Positions 7,096 through 13,146 of a DNA stretch of 13,146 bases are shown here, one piece after another. Origin of the DNA: an uncultured bacterium (GTDB lineage: Bacteria > Verrucomicrobiota > Lentisphaeria > Oligosphaerales > Oligosphaeraceae); assembly GCA_900548225.1 (NCBI GenBank), contig URJM01000056.1, positions 1 through 13,146 on the forward strand. Reading direction: 5' to 3'. Within the stretch, counting starts at the first letter, position 1, and each line of letters begins with the position of its first letter. The notes beneath the pieces were generated by a model that worked only from the letters and a program-made list of their open reading frames with translations, had not been told where the DNA came from and searched no databases. Position numbers and translations under genes: made by a program.

Positions 7096-7139
7096 GTCTA
7101 TACAACATAACAACCTCAATCTTAAGGAGTTAGAAAACA

Positions 7140-7325
7140 ATGGCTGTTCAACAGTGCAAGAAGTCCAAGATGCGTGTCCGCCAGCGCAAGGCCCAGATTC
7201 GTTATCGTGGTCTTGAGCCCCACACCTGCACCAACTGCGGCGAGGCCTGCCTCCCCCACCGTATCTGCACCGCCTGCGGCTACTACGACGGCAAGCAGGT
7301 TCTCCAGATCAAGGAGAAGGCATAG
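7140..7325 (+). CDS. rpmF: Large ribosomal subunit protein bL32
   Basis: This is a structural protein of the 50S subunit, 61 residues, normal for bL32. It has a basic N-terminal half (KKSKMRVRQRKAQ) and a four-cysteine zinc ribbon, C30-x2-C33 and C43-x2-C46, so it is the zinc-binding (C+) form. The start MAVQQCKKSK differs from the common MAVPK-type start by lacking Pro4. AAGGAG at 7124-7129, ten bases before the ATG, is one of the best SD sequences in the window, fitting high expression. The upstream leader carries terminator-like hairpins; TATACA at 7099-7104 is a weak -10 candidate without a matching -35. plsX follows after 15 bases, the common rpmF-plsX arrangement. Confidence 0.95.
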   Translation: MAVQQCKKSKMRVRQRKAQIRYRGLEPHTCTNCGEACLPHRICTACGYYDGKQVLQIKEKA

Positions 7326-7340
7326 TTCCAGGCCTGATTC

Positions 7341-8390
7341 ATGGAGTCGTCTGGGATGTCCGCCTCGGAGATTCGCATAGCCGTGGATATGATGGGGGGG
7401 GACCATGCCCCCTCCGCGACTATAGGCGGCGTGGTCGAGGCGCTTGGGCGTTTTGGCGGCGACTACAAGTATTTGCTGGTCGGTCCCCGGGAGTCCGTGA
7501 AGCGCGGGCTTCTGGAGGCTGGCGTTGACGAGGGAGATTCCCGCATTGAGTTTGTGGATGCCCCCGATGTAATCGGGATGGACGAGCATCCGGTCCGTGC
7601 GATTCGTGAGAAGCCCCGCAGTTCGATAGTCGTCTCGATGGATTTGGTGAAGTCGGGGCATGCGGAAGGCGTATTCAGTGCCGGCAATACCGGCGCGGCG
7701 GTGGGCGCGGCGTTTTTGAAGTGGCGCATGCTTGAGGGCGTGACCCGTCCTGGCATTGCGACCGTCCTTCCCGGCGAGGATTCGCCGTGGGTCTTGATGG
7801 ATTCCGGCGCCACGGTCGATTGCACCCCGACGGTCCTGATGCAGTTCGCCATCATGGGGAACCTCTATGCACGCGAGGTGCTTGGGGTCAAGTCTCCGAG
7901 GGTCGGCCTGCTTTCCAACGGCACCGAGGAGGGCAAGGGCAACCGCCAGGTCCAGGAGGCATACGAGCTTATCAAGGGAGTGGGCGGGATAAACTTCATC
8001 GGCAATGTGGAGGGGCATGACCTCTTCCGCGGCGTCGTGGACGTGGTGGTCTGCGACGGCTTCGTGGGCAACATTGTCTTGAAGACGAGCGAGCAGCTTG
8101 CCCGTTCCCTGACGAGGATCATCAAGGCGTCCGTGATGAAGAAGGTCGTCTGGAAGCTTGGCGGCCTGATGTGCAAGGGCGCATTCAGCGATGTCAAGCG
8201 TGCGACCGACCCTGGCGAGGTGGGCGGCGCGCCGCTTCTGGGAGTCAAGGGCAGCTGCATCATCGGCCACGGCAACTTCGGGCCCCACGCGATTGCGAAC
8301 GGAATCAACGCCGTGGGCACCCTCATTCGCGGACAGATCAACGACCGCATCGTCGAGAGCGTCCACCAATATGCCCTTGAGAGCATCTAG
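7341..8390 (+). CDS. plsX: Phosphate acyltransferase PlsX
   Basis: PlsX converts acyl-ACP and phosphate to acyl-phosphate, the acyl donor for PlsY in phosphatidic acid synthesis; it is a peripheral membrane enzyme. The product has 349 residues, typical of the family. Conserved regions are IAVDMMGGDHAP (13-24), SAGNTGA (113-119), LLSNGTEEGKGN (200-211), DVVVCDGFVGNIVLKT and GGAPLLGVKG near the C-terminus. The ATG at 7341 is given as the start; an in-frame ATG at 7356 (MSASEIRIAVD) is equally near the conserved core and may be real. Neither has a convincing SD, so coupling to rpmF, which ends 15 bases upstream, is likely. In the classical order fabH comes next, but here fabD does. Confidence 0.94.
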   Translation: MESSGMSASEIRIAVDMMGGDHAPSATIGGVVEALGRFGGDYKYLLVGPRESVKRGLLEAGVDEGDSRIEFVDAPDVIGMDEHPVRAIREKPRSSIVVSMDLVKSGHAEGVFSAGNTGAAVGAAFLKWRMLEGVTRPGIATVLPGEDSPWVLMDSGATVDCTPTVLMQFAIMGNLYAREVLGVKSPRVGLLSNGTEEGKGNRQVQEAYELIKGVGGINFIGNVEGHDLFRGVVDVVVCDGFVGNIVLKTSEQLARSLTRIIKASVMKKVVWKLGGLMCKGAFSDVKRATDPGEVGGAPLLGVKGSCIIGHGNFGPHAIANGINAVGTLIRGQINDRIVESVHQYALESI

Positions 8391-8443
8391 GCGGGGGCAT
8401 GTCTCCCCTGCCGCTTCTCTCCTGGGTTGAAGAGATTCTTTTT
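8391..8443 (+). other. Tandem hairpins between plsX and fabD
   Basis: GCGGGGG (8391-8397) begins directly after the plsX stop and pairs with CCC (from 8405-8408) and CCGC (8411-8414) across a small bulge. A second stem pairs TCTCT (8416-8420) with AGAGA (8431-8435), followed by TTCTTTTT (8436-8443). Together they resemble a partial terminator or processing site within the operon. Stems are short, so this is tentative. Confidence 0.35.
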
Positions 8444-8448
8444 GGAAG

Positions 8449-9318
8449 ATGAAGAGAGCATTGATGTTCGCAGGGCAGGGGGCTCAGCACCCCGGGATGG
8501 GTCTTGAGCTTTACGGGAAGTCGCCCGTGGCCGCCAGGATATTCGACCAGGCGGACTCGATACTGGGCTGGAGCGTCTCCGAGCTGTGTTTTCGTGGCAC
8601 CATGGAGGAGTTGACCGCCTGCGCCCACTGCCAGCCGGCGATTTTCGTCACAAGCATGGCGGAGTATTATGCGTCGAGGGACGGGCTTGATTCCGGGGAC
8701 TCCTTTGTGGCCGCGGGAGGCCTCTCCCTGGGGGAGCTCTCCGCCGTGACGGCGGCGGGGGTCGTGGATTTCGAGACAGGCCTCAGGATGGTCGCCCGCC
8801 GTGGGGAACTCATGGACGAGTGCTGCCGCAGGACCGAGGGGGCGATGGCTGCAATCATCGGGTGCGACGAGGCGGTGCTGGAGAGGGTTTGCCGCGAGCA
8901 CGGCGTCCATGTGGCCAACTACAACTGCCCGGGGCAGCGCATCATCAGCGGCGAGAAGTCCCGCGTCGTGGAGGCGGCCGCCGCCCTGGCCCCCCATTCG
9001 ATGAAGACACAGCTTCTCCAGGTGGCTGGCGGCTTCCATTCGCCGCTTATGCAGAGTGCCTCCGACGCCTTCGGGGAGTATCTCCGGGGGATTGACTTCC
9101 AGGAGCCTGGAATCCGCCTTGTCCACAATGTCAGCGGCACTTGGACGGAGGATTCAGGGATGTCCGTCAAGGAGTTGCTTGCCCGCCAGATTTCCTCGCC
9201 GGTCCGCTGGGAGGAGTGCGTCGTGCATCTCATGGAGGAGTCGGACGGGCTTCTGGAGCTTGGTCCGGGAAAGGTCCTCAGCGGACTTGCCCGCCGCATA
9301 CGCCCCTCCCGTGGCTAG
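8449..9318 (+). CDS. fabD: Malonyl-CoA:ACP transacylase
   Basis: FabD moves the malonyl group from malonyl-CoA to the phosphopantetheine arm of ACP, supplying the extender unit for fatty acid synthesis. The product has 289 residues, slightly shorter than the common 300-310. It shows GQGAQ (9-13), the nucleophile elbow GLSLGE (91-96) with catalytic S93, the malonate-binding arginine region VARRGELM (about 115-122), the catalytic histidine H207 in GGFHSPLM, and LGPGKVLSGL (271-280). The elbow has Leu where E. coli has His (GHSLGE). GGAAG lies directly against the ATG, too close to be a normal SD, and GAAGAG at 8429-8434 is 14 bases away, so ribosome binding is unclear. It is 58 bases after plsX and 58 before fabG. 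Confidence 0.94.
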   Translation: MKRALMFAGQGAQHPGMGLELYGKSPVAARIFDQADSILGWSVSELCFRGTMEELTACAHCQPAIFVTSMAEYYASRDGLDSGDSFVAAGGLSLGELSAVTAAGVVDFETGLRMVARRGELMDECCRRTEGAMAAIIGCDEAVLERVCREHGVHVANYNCPGQRIISGEKSRVVEAAAALAPHSMKTQLLQVAGGFHSPLMQSASDAFGEYLRGIDFQEPGIRLVHNVSGTWTEDSGMSVKELLARQISSPVRWEECVVHLMEESDGLLELGPGKVLSGLARRIRPSRG

Positions 9319-9376
9319 CCCTTCCCCTCCGCCCCCGTTTGTCCAACCAGCCGTTTCCACCACACCACCAACAATT

Positions 9377-10135
9377 ATGGCAAACCTTTCTGGAAAGAAC
9401 GCGATAGTCACCGGGGGCACCCGGGGGATTGGCCGCGCGATTGCGAAGTCCTTTTTGGAGTCCGGCGCCCGTGTCGCCATCATTGGCACCAATCCCGAGG
9501 GCGTCTCGAAGGCGGTCTCCGAGCTGTGCGCCGAGTGCGGGGGTCCCGCCGACGCAGTGGCCGGGCGCGCCTGCGACATCAAGGACACGCAGGCTGTCCA
9601 GGCGGCCATCGACGAACTGGTGGCGGGCTTTGGCGGAAAGCTGGACATACTTGTCAACAACGCCGGAATCACCCGCGACAACCTGGTCATGCGGTTGCCG
9701 GAGGCGGACTGGGACGCAGTCATCGACACCAACCTCAAGGGGGTCTACAACTGCATCCGCGCCTGCGTGAGACCCATGATCCGCGCCCGTTCCGGCCGGA
9801 TTGTCAACATCTCCTCCATCGTCGGCATCACAGGCAACGCGGGGCAGGCCAACTATGCGGCGGCCAAGGCGGGCATCATCGGCATGACCAAGTCGGTCGC
9901 CAGGGAGCTTGCCAGCAGGGGAATCACCGTGAACGCGGTCGCCCCCGGATTCGTCGAGACCGCAATGACAGACGCGCTCCCGGAACACGCCAGGGAAAAA
10001 CTCCTCGGGGAAATCCCCATGGGGAGAATCGCACAGCCCGGGGAAATCGCCGCCGCAGTCCTCTTCCTGGCGTCCCCCGATGCGTCATACGTCACCGGAC
10101 AGGTGCTGGCCGTGGACGGAGGGCTCGCAATGTAG
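9377..10135 (+). CDS. fabG: 3-oxoacyl-ACP reductase FabG
   Basis: FabG is the NADPH-dependent short-chain dehydrogenase that reduces 3-oxoacyl-ACP in each elongation round. The product has 252 residues. It has the Rossmann motif TGGTRGIG (12-19), NNAG (94-97) and the catalytic tetrad N119, S147, Y160 and K164 (YAAAK), then the FabG-like VAPGFVETAMT and the C-terminal GQVLAVDGGLAM. The frame is open upstream into fabD, but the ATG at 9377 begins the family start MANLSGKNAIVTGG. There is no SD; the 5' side is C-rich and CA-rich (CACCACACCACCAACAATT), as before several other genes here. Glu codons are mostly GAG until residue 194 and then all four are GAA. Context between fabD and acpP makes FabG far more likely than another SDR. 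Confidence 0.94.
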   Translation: MANLSGKNAIVTGGTRGIGRAIAKSFLESGARVAIIGTNPEGVSKAVSELCAECGGPADAVAGRACDIKDTQAVQAAIDELVAGFGGKLDILVNNAGITRDNLVMRLPEADWDAVIDTNLKGVYNCIRACVRPMIRARSGRIVNISSIVGITGNAGQANYAAAKAGIIGMTKSVARELASRGITVNAVAPGFVETAMTDALPEHAREKLLGEIPMGRIAQPGEIAAAVLFLASPDASYVTGQVLAVDGGLAM

Positions 10136-10325
10136 CGGGTCGCCCCGCCAAGCTCAATTCGTTTGCAAAAAGGTCAGGGCGCATTATCTTACAGACAATT
10201 ACTGTCGATAGTGGGGAATTTTCGCATATTGTTCCCAATGGTCGCGAATTGTCACCTTCTGACATATCCACACTTTTGATTTTCCGAATTAAAGAACCAA
10301 CCCCAGTTTTAGGAGCAACAGTCAA
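10136..10325 (+). promoter_or_regulatory. Structured AT-rich leader/promoter region of acpP
   Basis: This 190-base gap has no gene and is more AT-rich than its surroundings. A GC hairpin overlaps the fabG stop (GCGGG 10135-10139 with CCCGC 10144-10148). A promoter-like box ATTATCTTAC lies at 10183-10192; TTGCAA at 10163-10168 is a possible but badly spaced -35. GACAATT (10194-10200) and AATTGTC (10247-10253) form a 7-bp outer stem around CGA/TCG (10206-10208 with 10242-10244) and GGGAAT/GTTCCC (10214-10219 with 10231-10236). An alternative fold pairs TTCGC (10221-10225) with GCGAA (10244-10248) and ATTG with CAAT. A palindrome TGTCA-N5-TGACA lies at 10250-10264. The acpP SD AGGAG is at 10311-10315. 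A transcription start near 10194 is inference. Confidence 0.45.
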
Positions 10326-10589
10326 ATGAGTGAACCGACGAGTGTTATGGATCGCGTGAAGTCGATCATTGTTGAGCAGCTTGGCGTCCGTGAGGACCAG
10401 GTTGTTGAGAGTGCTCGTTTCATTGAGGATCTGAATGCTGATTCTCTGGACATTGTCGAGCTTGTGATGAAGTTCGAGTCTGAGTTTGGTCTTCCCACCA
10501 TTCCCGACGAAGTGGTTGAGAACATGCAGACTGTTGGCAAGGCCACTGAGTACATTGAGAAGGCGTTGCAGGAGAAGAGCGAGGCATAG
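10326..10589 (+). CDS. acpP: Acyl carrier protein
   Basis: AcpP carries growing acyl chains on a phosphopantetheine arm through fatty acid synthesis and hands them to PlsX and other acyltransferases. The product is an acidic four-helix protein of 87 residues, a little longer than the usual 77-80 owing to short extensions at both ends. The attachment serine is S40 in [12 protein letters not shown], where many ACPs have GADSLD. AGGAG at 10311-10315 gives a good SD for the ATG at 10326; an ATG at 10347 (MDRVKS) would give a more usual N-terminus but has no SD. Codons end in T more often than in neighbouring genes (GTT, CGT, GCT), as expected for very high expression. Confidence 0.96.
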   Translation: MSEPTSVMDRVKSIIVEQLGVREDQVVESARFIEDLNADSLDIVELVMKFESEFGLPTIPDEVVENMQTVGKATEYIEKALQEKSEA

Positions 10590-10632
10590 TCTTTCGCGTT
10601 TTTCTTTGCAGCAGTATTTTTTTGACGAGAGG

Positions 10633-10669
10633 CGGGCCGCGGTTCCTATGGATTGTGGTCCGTCTTTTT
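10633..10669 (+). terminator. Terminator-like hairpin between acpP and fabF
   Basis: CGGGCC (10633-10638) pairs with GGTCCG (10657-10662), six pairs with one G-T, around an 18-base loop containing a small TCC/GGA stem. TCTTTTT (10663-10669) follows directly. The fabF SD AGGAGG begins nine bases later. A partial terminator here would let acpP be made in excess of fabF, as is common, but the large loop makes it weak. Confidence 0.45.
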
Positions 10670-10688
10670 GGTTATTTAGGAGGCAGAG

Positions 10689-11942
10689 ATGCAGTCTAGT
10701 GTTCGTCGAGTGGTAGTGACTGGCCTTGGCGTCGTCTCTCCTGTGGGGAGCGTGCTTGGCGAGGTCTGGTCGAACCTCCTGGAGTGTGTCAGCGGCATTT
10801 CGCCGTTGGAGGGCTATGGCGAGGAGTATCGTTGCCGGATAGGTGGCCTTGTGCGGGGTCTTGACCTTGAGAAGCACCTTTCCGTGAAGGAGCAGCAGCG
10901 TCTGGACCCCTTCTGCTGGTATGCCGCGTCCGCCAGCGACCAGGCGATGGAGATGTCCGGGCTGCGTCCTGGCGAGAACATCTCCTGCGAGCGTATCGGC
11001 GTCATGGTCACCTCCGGCATAGGGGGTCTTTCCACGATAGCCGCCCAGCAGGAGCGCCTTCTGAACGGCGGCGCGCGCCAGGTCTCCCCGTTGACCATCC
11101 CCATGATGATTGCGGACATGGCCGCGGGCTTCATTGCGATACGCCACCACCTCCAGGGACCCAACTTCGGCATTGTCTCGGCCTGCGCCAGCGGCCTCCA
11201 TTCGATTGGGGAGGCCTATTGGGTAATCAAGCGGGGTGACGCGGACGCGGTGGTCGCCGGCGGCACGGAGCACGGAATCGTCCACCTGGGGATTGCGGGT
11301 TTTGGCGCGATGCGTGCGCTTTCCAGCAACAACGGCGACCCCGAGGGGGCGAGCCGTCCCTTTGACAAGCTGCGTGACGGCTTTGTGCCTGGCTGCGGCG
11401 CCGGCATCCTGGTTCTGGAGGAGCTTGAGCACGCCAAGGCGCGGGGCGCGGAGATTCTGGCGGAGGTTTCGGGCTATGGCGCCACCGGGGACGCGTACCA
11501 CATCACCGCCCCTTCGGCGGACGGCGACGGCGCGGCCCGTGCCATCAGGATTGCGTTGGAGAGGGCGGGGTTGAATCCCGAGGACGTGGGCTATGTCAAC
11601 GCCCACGGCACGAGCACGCCCATGAACGACAGCGTCGAGACTAAGGCGTTGAAGCTGGCTCTTGGCAACCATGCGTACAAGACCGCGATATCGAGCACGA
11701 AGTCGATGACCGGCCACATGCTTGGCGCCGCCGGCGGCTTCGAGTCGATTGTCTGCGTGGAGGCTCTCCGCCACGGTGTCGCCCCCGGCACCCGCAATCT
11801 CCACAATCCCGACCCGGAGTGCGATTTGGACTACATGCCCAATGCCGCCAGGGAGCTTCCGAAGCTGCGCCATGCGCTGAAGCTGAACATGGGCTTTGGC
11901 GGGCACAATGCGGCGGTCATCTATTCGAAGTACGAAGGCTAG
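10689..11942 (+). CDS. fabF: 3-oxoacyl-ACP synthase II (beta-ketoacyl-ACP synthase)
   Basis: FabF condenses malonyl-ACP with an acyl-ACP, releasing CO2, in fatty acid elongation. The product has 417 residues, normal for FabF, with the duplicated thiolase fold. The Cys-His-His triad is C166 (VSACASG), H306 (VNAHGTSTPMND) and H343 (TKSMTGHMLGAAGG), with K338. The C-terminal gate GFGGHNAAVIYS (402-413) is typical. C-H-H rather than C-H-N excludes FabH. AGGAGG at 10678-10683, five bases before the ATG, is a strong SD. It follows acpP by 99 bases, separated by a terminator-like hairpin, and is followed by proB after 28 bases. FabB-type function cannot be excluded by motifs alone, but the acpP-fabF order and length favour FabF. 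Confidence 0.95.
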   Translation: MQSSVRRVVVTGLGVVSPVGSVLGEVWSNLLECVSGISPLEGYGEEYRCRIGGLVRGLDLEKHLSVKEQQRLDPFCWYAASASDQAMEMSGLRPGENISCERIGVMVTSGIGGLSTIAAQQERLLNGGARQVSPLTIPMMIADMAAGFIAIRHHLQGPNFGIVSACASGLHSIGEAYWVIKRGDADAVVAGGTEHGIVHLGIAGFGAMRALSSNNGDPEGASRPFDKLRDGFVPGCGAGILVLEELEHAKARGAEILAEVSGYGATGDAYHITAPSADGDGAARAIRIALERAGLNPEDVGYVNAHGTSTPMNDSVETKALKLALGNHAYKTAISSTKSMTGHMLGAAGGFESIVCVEALRHGVAPGTRNLHNPDPECDLDYMPNAARELPKLRHALKLNMGFGGHNAAVIYSKYEG

Positions 11943-11970
11943 GCCAGGCGACAACCCCAACCATCCCCCG

Positions 11971-13122
11971 ATGTCATACCAGTTCAGCGACAACGGAATA
12001 CGTTCTCAGTACCTTGCGGGGGTGAAGCGCATCGTGGTCAAGGTGGGCAGCAATGTCCTGCGCGAAAACCCCGCCAGGAATACCGCCGCCCTCATCGACC
12101 AGCTGCAGCTGCTGCGCCAGCGCGGCCTCGAGGTGATTCTTGTGACATCAGGCGCGATTCCCCTGGGGATGTCGATTCTGGGAAAGCGCGTGCGCCCGAA
12201 GGAGCTGGCGAAGGTCCAGGGGCTCTCCGCGGTCGGACAGTGCGCGCTTATGCACCACTACGAAAACGCCTGTGAAAAACACCGGACACACTGCGCACAG
12301 CTGCTGCTGACGGCGGCGGACCTGCGGGACCGCGAACGCAACACGCACGTCGCCGCATGCATGCGGGGACTCCTGGACGAGGGAATCCTGCCCATCATCA
12401 ACGAAAACGACTCCGTCACTGTGGCTGAAATCAAGATTGGCGACAACGACACCCTGGCGGCGATGGTGGCGACTATGCTTGGTGCGGACTTGACGGTGCT
12501 TATGACGACGGTGGACGCGTTCCACGAGGTGGACCGCGATACCGGCGAATACGGGCGCAGGTTCAGCGTTGTCACGTCGCTTGACGAGGATCTCCTCTCG
12601 ATGGCTGGCTCCACCGACGGGAACCAGTATTCGACGGGCGGCATGATGACAAAGCTCCACGCCGCCTCGATATGCATGGCCGACGGGCATGCGCTGGCAA
12701 TCATCGACGGGCGGGACTTCGCGAATCTCGGGCGCCTCATGGCCGGCGAGGACATCGGCACGATCTTCTGCAACGGCGGCTCGAAGAGCCACCTGCGGTC
12801 ATGGCAGAGGTTCCTCACCTTCTTCTCGGAACCCGCCGGCGCAATCATCATCGACGACGGCGCCCAGGAGGCGCTCTGCATCCGCAACAAGAGCCTCCTT
12901 CCCGGCGGCATCCTGGGCATCCGCGGCGCCTTCCGGCGCGGCGACCCGATCCAGATTGTCAACACCCACGGGCGGGAGGTGGCCCGCGGCATCGTCAATT
13001 TCTCCAGCGACGAGCTGGCGCGCATCTGCGGCGCGAAGAGCTCCCAGTTCGCGGAGCTCCTGGGCCATCCGGTCGAGCAGGCCGAGGCCGTCCACAAGGA
13101 CTACATGGTCCTGATCCGCTAG
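11971..13122 (+). CDS. proB: Glutamate 5-kinase (with C-terminal PUA domain)
   Basis: ProB phosphorylates glutamate to glutamyl-5-phosphate, the first step of proline synthesis and the usual point of proline feedback. The product has 383 residues, normal for the two-domain form. The amino-acid kinase domain (about 17-260) has VVKVGSN (22-28), TSGAIPLG (59-66), NENDSV (144-149), GDNDTLAA (157-164) and STGGMMTK (221-228), equivalent to GTGGM in many homologues. A PUA domain follows (about 285-370; AIIIDDGAQEAL, GDPIQIVN, ARGIVNFSS). I chose the ATG at 11971 (MSYQFSDNG), 28 bases after the fabF stop; the frame is open further upstream inside fabF, but that part is fabF shadow. No SD is present; the leader is CA-rich. 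proA is not adjacent in this window. Confidence 0.94.
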   Translation: MSYQFSDNGIRSQYLAGVKRIVVKVGSNVLRENPARNTAALIDQLQLLRQRGLEVILVTSGAIPLGMSILGKRVRPKELAKVQGLSAVGQCALMHHYENACEKHRTHCAQLLLTAADLRDRERNTHVAACMRGLLDEGILPIINENDSVTVAEIKIGDNDTLAAMVATMLGADLTVLMTTVDAFHEVDRDTGEYGRRFSVVTSLDEDLLSMAGSTDGNQYSTGGMMTKLHAASICMADGHALAIIDGRDFANLGRLMAGEDIGTIFCNGGSKSHLRSWQRFLTFFSEPAGAIIIDDGAQEALCIRNKSLLPGGILGIRGAFRRGDPIQIVNTHGREVARGIVNFSSDELARICGAKSSQFAELLGHPVEQAEAVHKDYMVLIR

Positions 13123-13138
13123 GGCGCGGAGTTTTTTT
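13115..13138 (+). terminator. Intrinsic terminator-like hairpin at the proB stop
   Basis: TCCGC (13115-13119) and GCGGA (13126-13130) form a 5-bp stem with a six-base loop that contains the proB stop codon, followed one base later by seven T's (13132-13138). The stem is short but GC-rich and the T-run well placed, so this probably ends the acpP-fabF-proB transcript. The window ends eight bases later. Confidence 0.55.
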
Positions 13139-13146
13139 CCTGGCGG

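Noticed and set aside
10622..10652. Promoter for fabF (TTGACG at 10622-10627 with TATGGA at 10647-10652)
   Set aside because: The spacing is 19 bases and the -10 match is only three of six; it also overlaps the terminator-like hairpin.
10092..11993. 633-residue open frame on the minus strand over acpP and fabF
   Set aside because: It runs antisense through two certain genes and the acpP leader, with no recognisable domain.
1..13146. Mobile element, defence island, biosynthetic cluster or CRISPR array
   Set aside because: Every sizeable frame is accounted for by a housekeeping gene or its shadow; no transposase, integrase, spaced direct repeats or flanking inverted repeats were seen.

Overview
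The window is an ordinary chromosomal housekeeping segment from a GC-rich bacterium. Every protein-coding gene I can support is on the + strand. It holds fourteen genes: accA, typA, a family 2 glycosyltransferase, smpB, queA, dapA, a DUF177/YceD-like gene, rpmF, plsX, fabD, fabG, acpP, fabF and proB. No tRNA, rRNA, CRISPR array, insertion sequence, phage gene or attachment site is visible, and no gene-free stretch exceeds about 220 bases. The taxon cannot be fixed from sequence alone. The fab order, the zinc-binding L32 and the frequent lack of Shine-Dalgarno (SD) sequences would fit the PVC/Bacteroidota side of the tree (for example Verrucomicrobiota, Lentisphaerota or Kiritimatiellota), but this is a weak inference.

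Layout. (1) 1-998: accA, preceded by a perfect 8-bp inverted repeat that covers its SD. (2) 999-1216: a leader with a promoter-like box and a GC stem followed by eight T's. (3) 1217-5491: typA, a lone glycosyltransferase, smpB and queA, closely spaced (translation, ribosome rescue and tRNA modification around one envelope-type enzyme). (4) 5492-7021: dapA and the YceD-like gene. (5) 7022-9318: a leader with repeated GGAGGGAGC hairpins, then rpmF, plsX and fabD. (6) 9377-10135: fabG. (7) 10136-11942: a 190-base, relatively AT-rich structured leader, then acpP, a terminator-like hairpin and fabF. (8) 11971-13122: proB, with a terminator-like hairpin overlapping its stop codon.

How the genes work together. 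AccA (with AccD, AccB and AccC encoded elsewhere) makes malonyl-CoA. FabD moves malonyl to the acyl carrier protein AcpP, FabF condenses, FabG reduces, and PlsX takes acyl-ACP to acyl-phosphate for phospholipid synthesis. The cluster resembles the classical yceD-rpmF-plsX-fabH-fabD-fabG-acpP-fabF order but lacks fabH. DapA and ProB start lysine/diaminopimelate and proline synthesis.

I found no new multi-gene system. The observations most worth a second look are in the non-coding leaders: the SD-covering hairpin of accA, the shared box ATTATCTTAC in front of 5' stem-loops in the typA and acpP leaders, and the competing hairpins before rpmF. The genes also mix SD-led and SD-less starts. All structures were read by eye without folding calculations.
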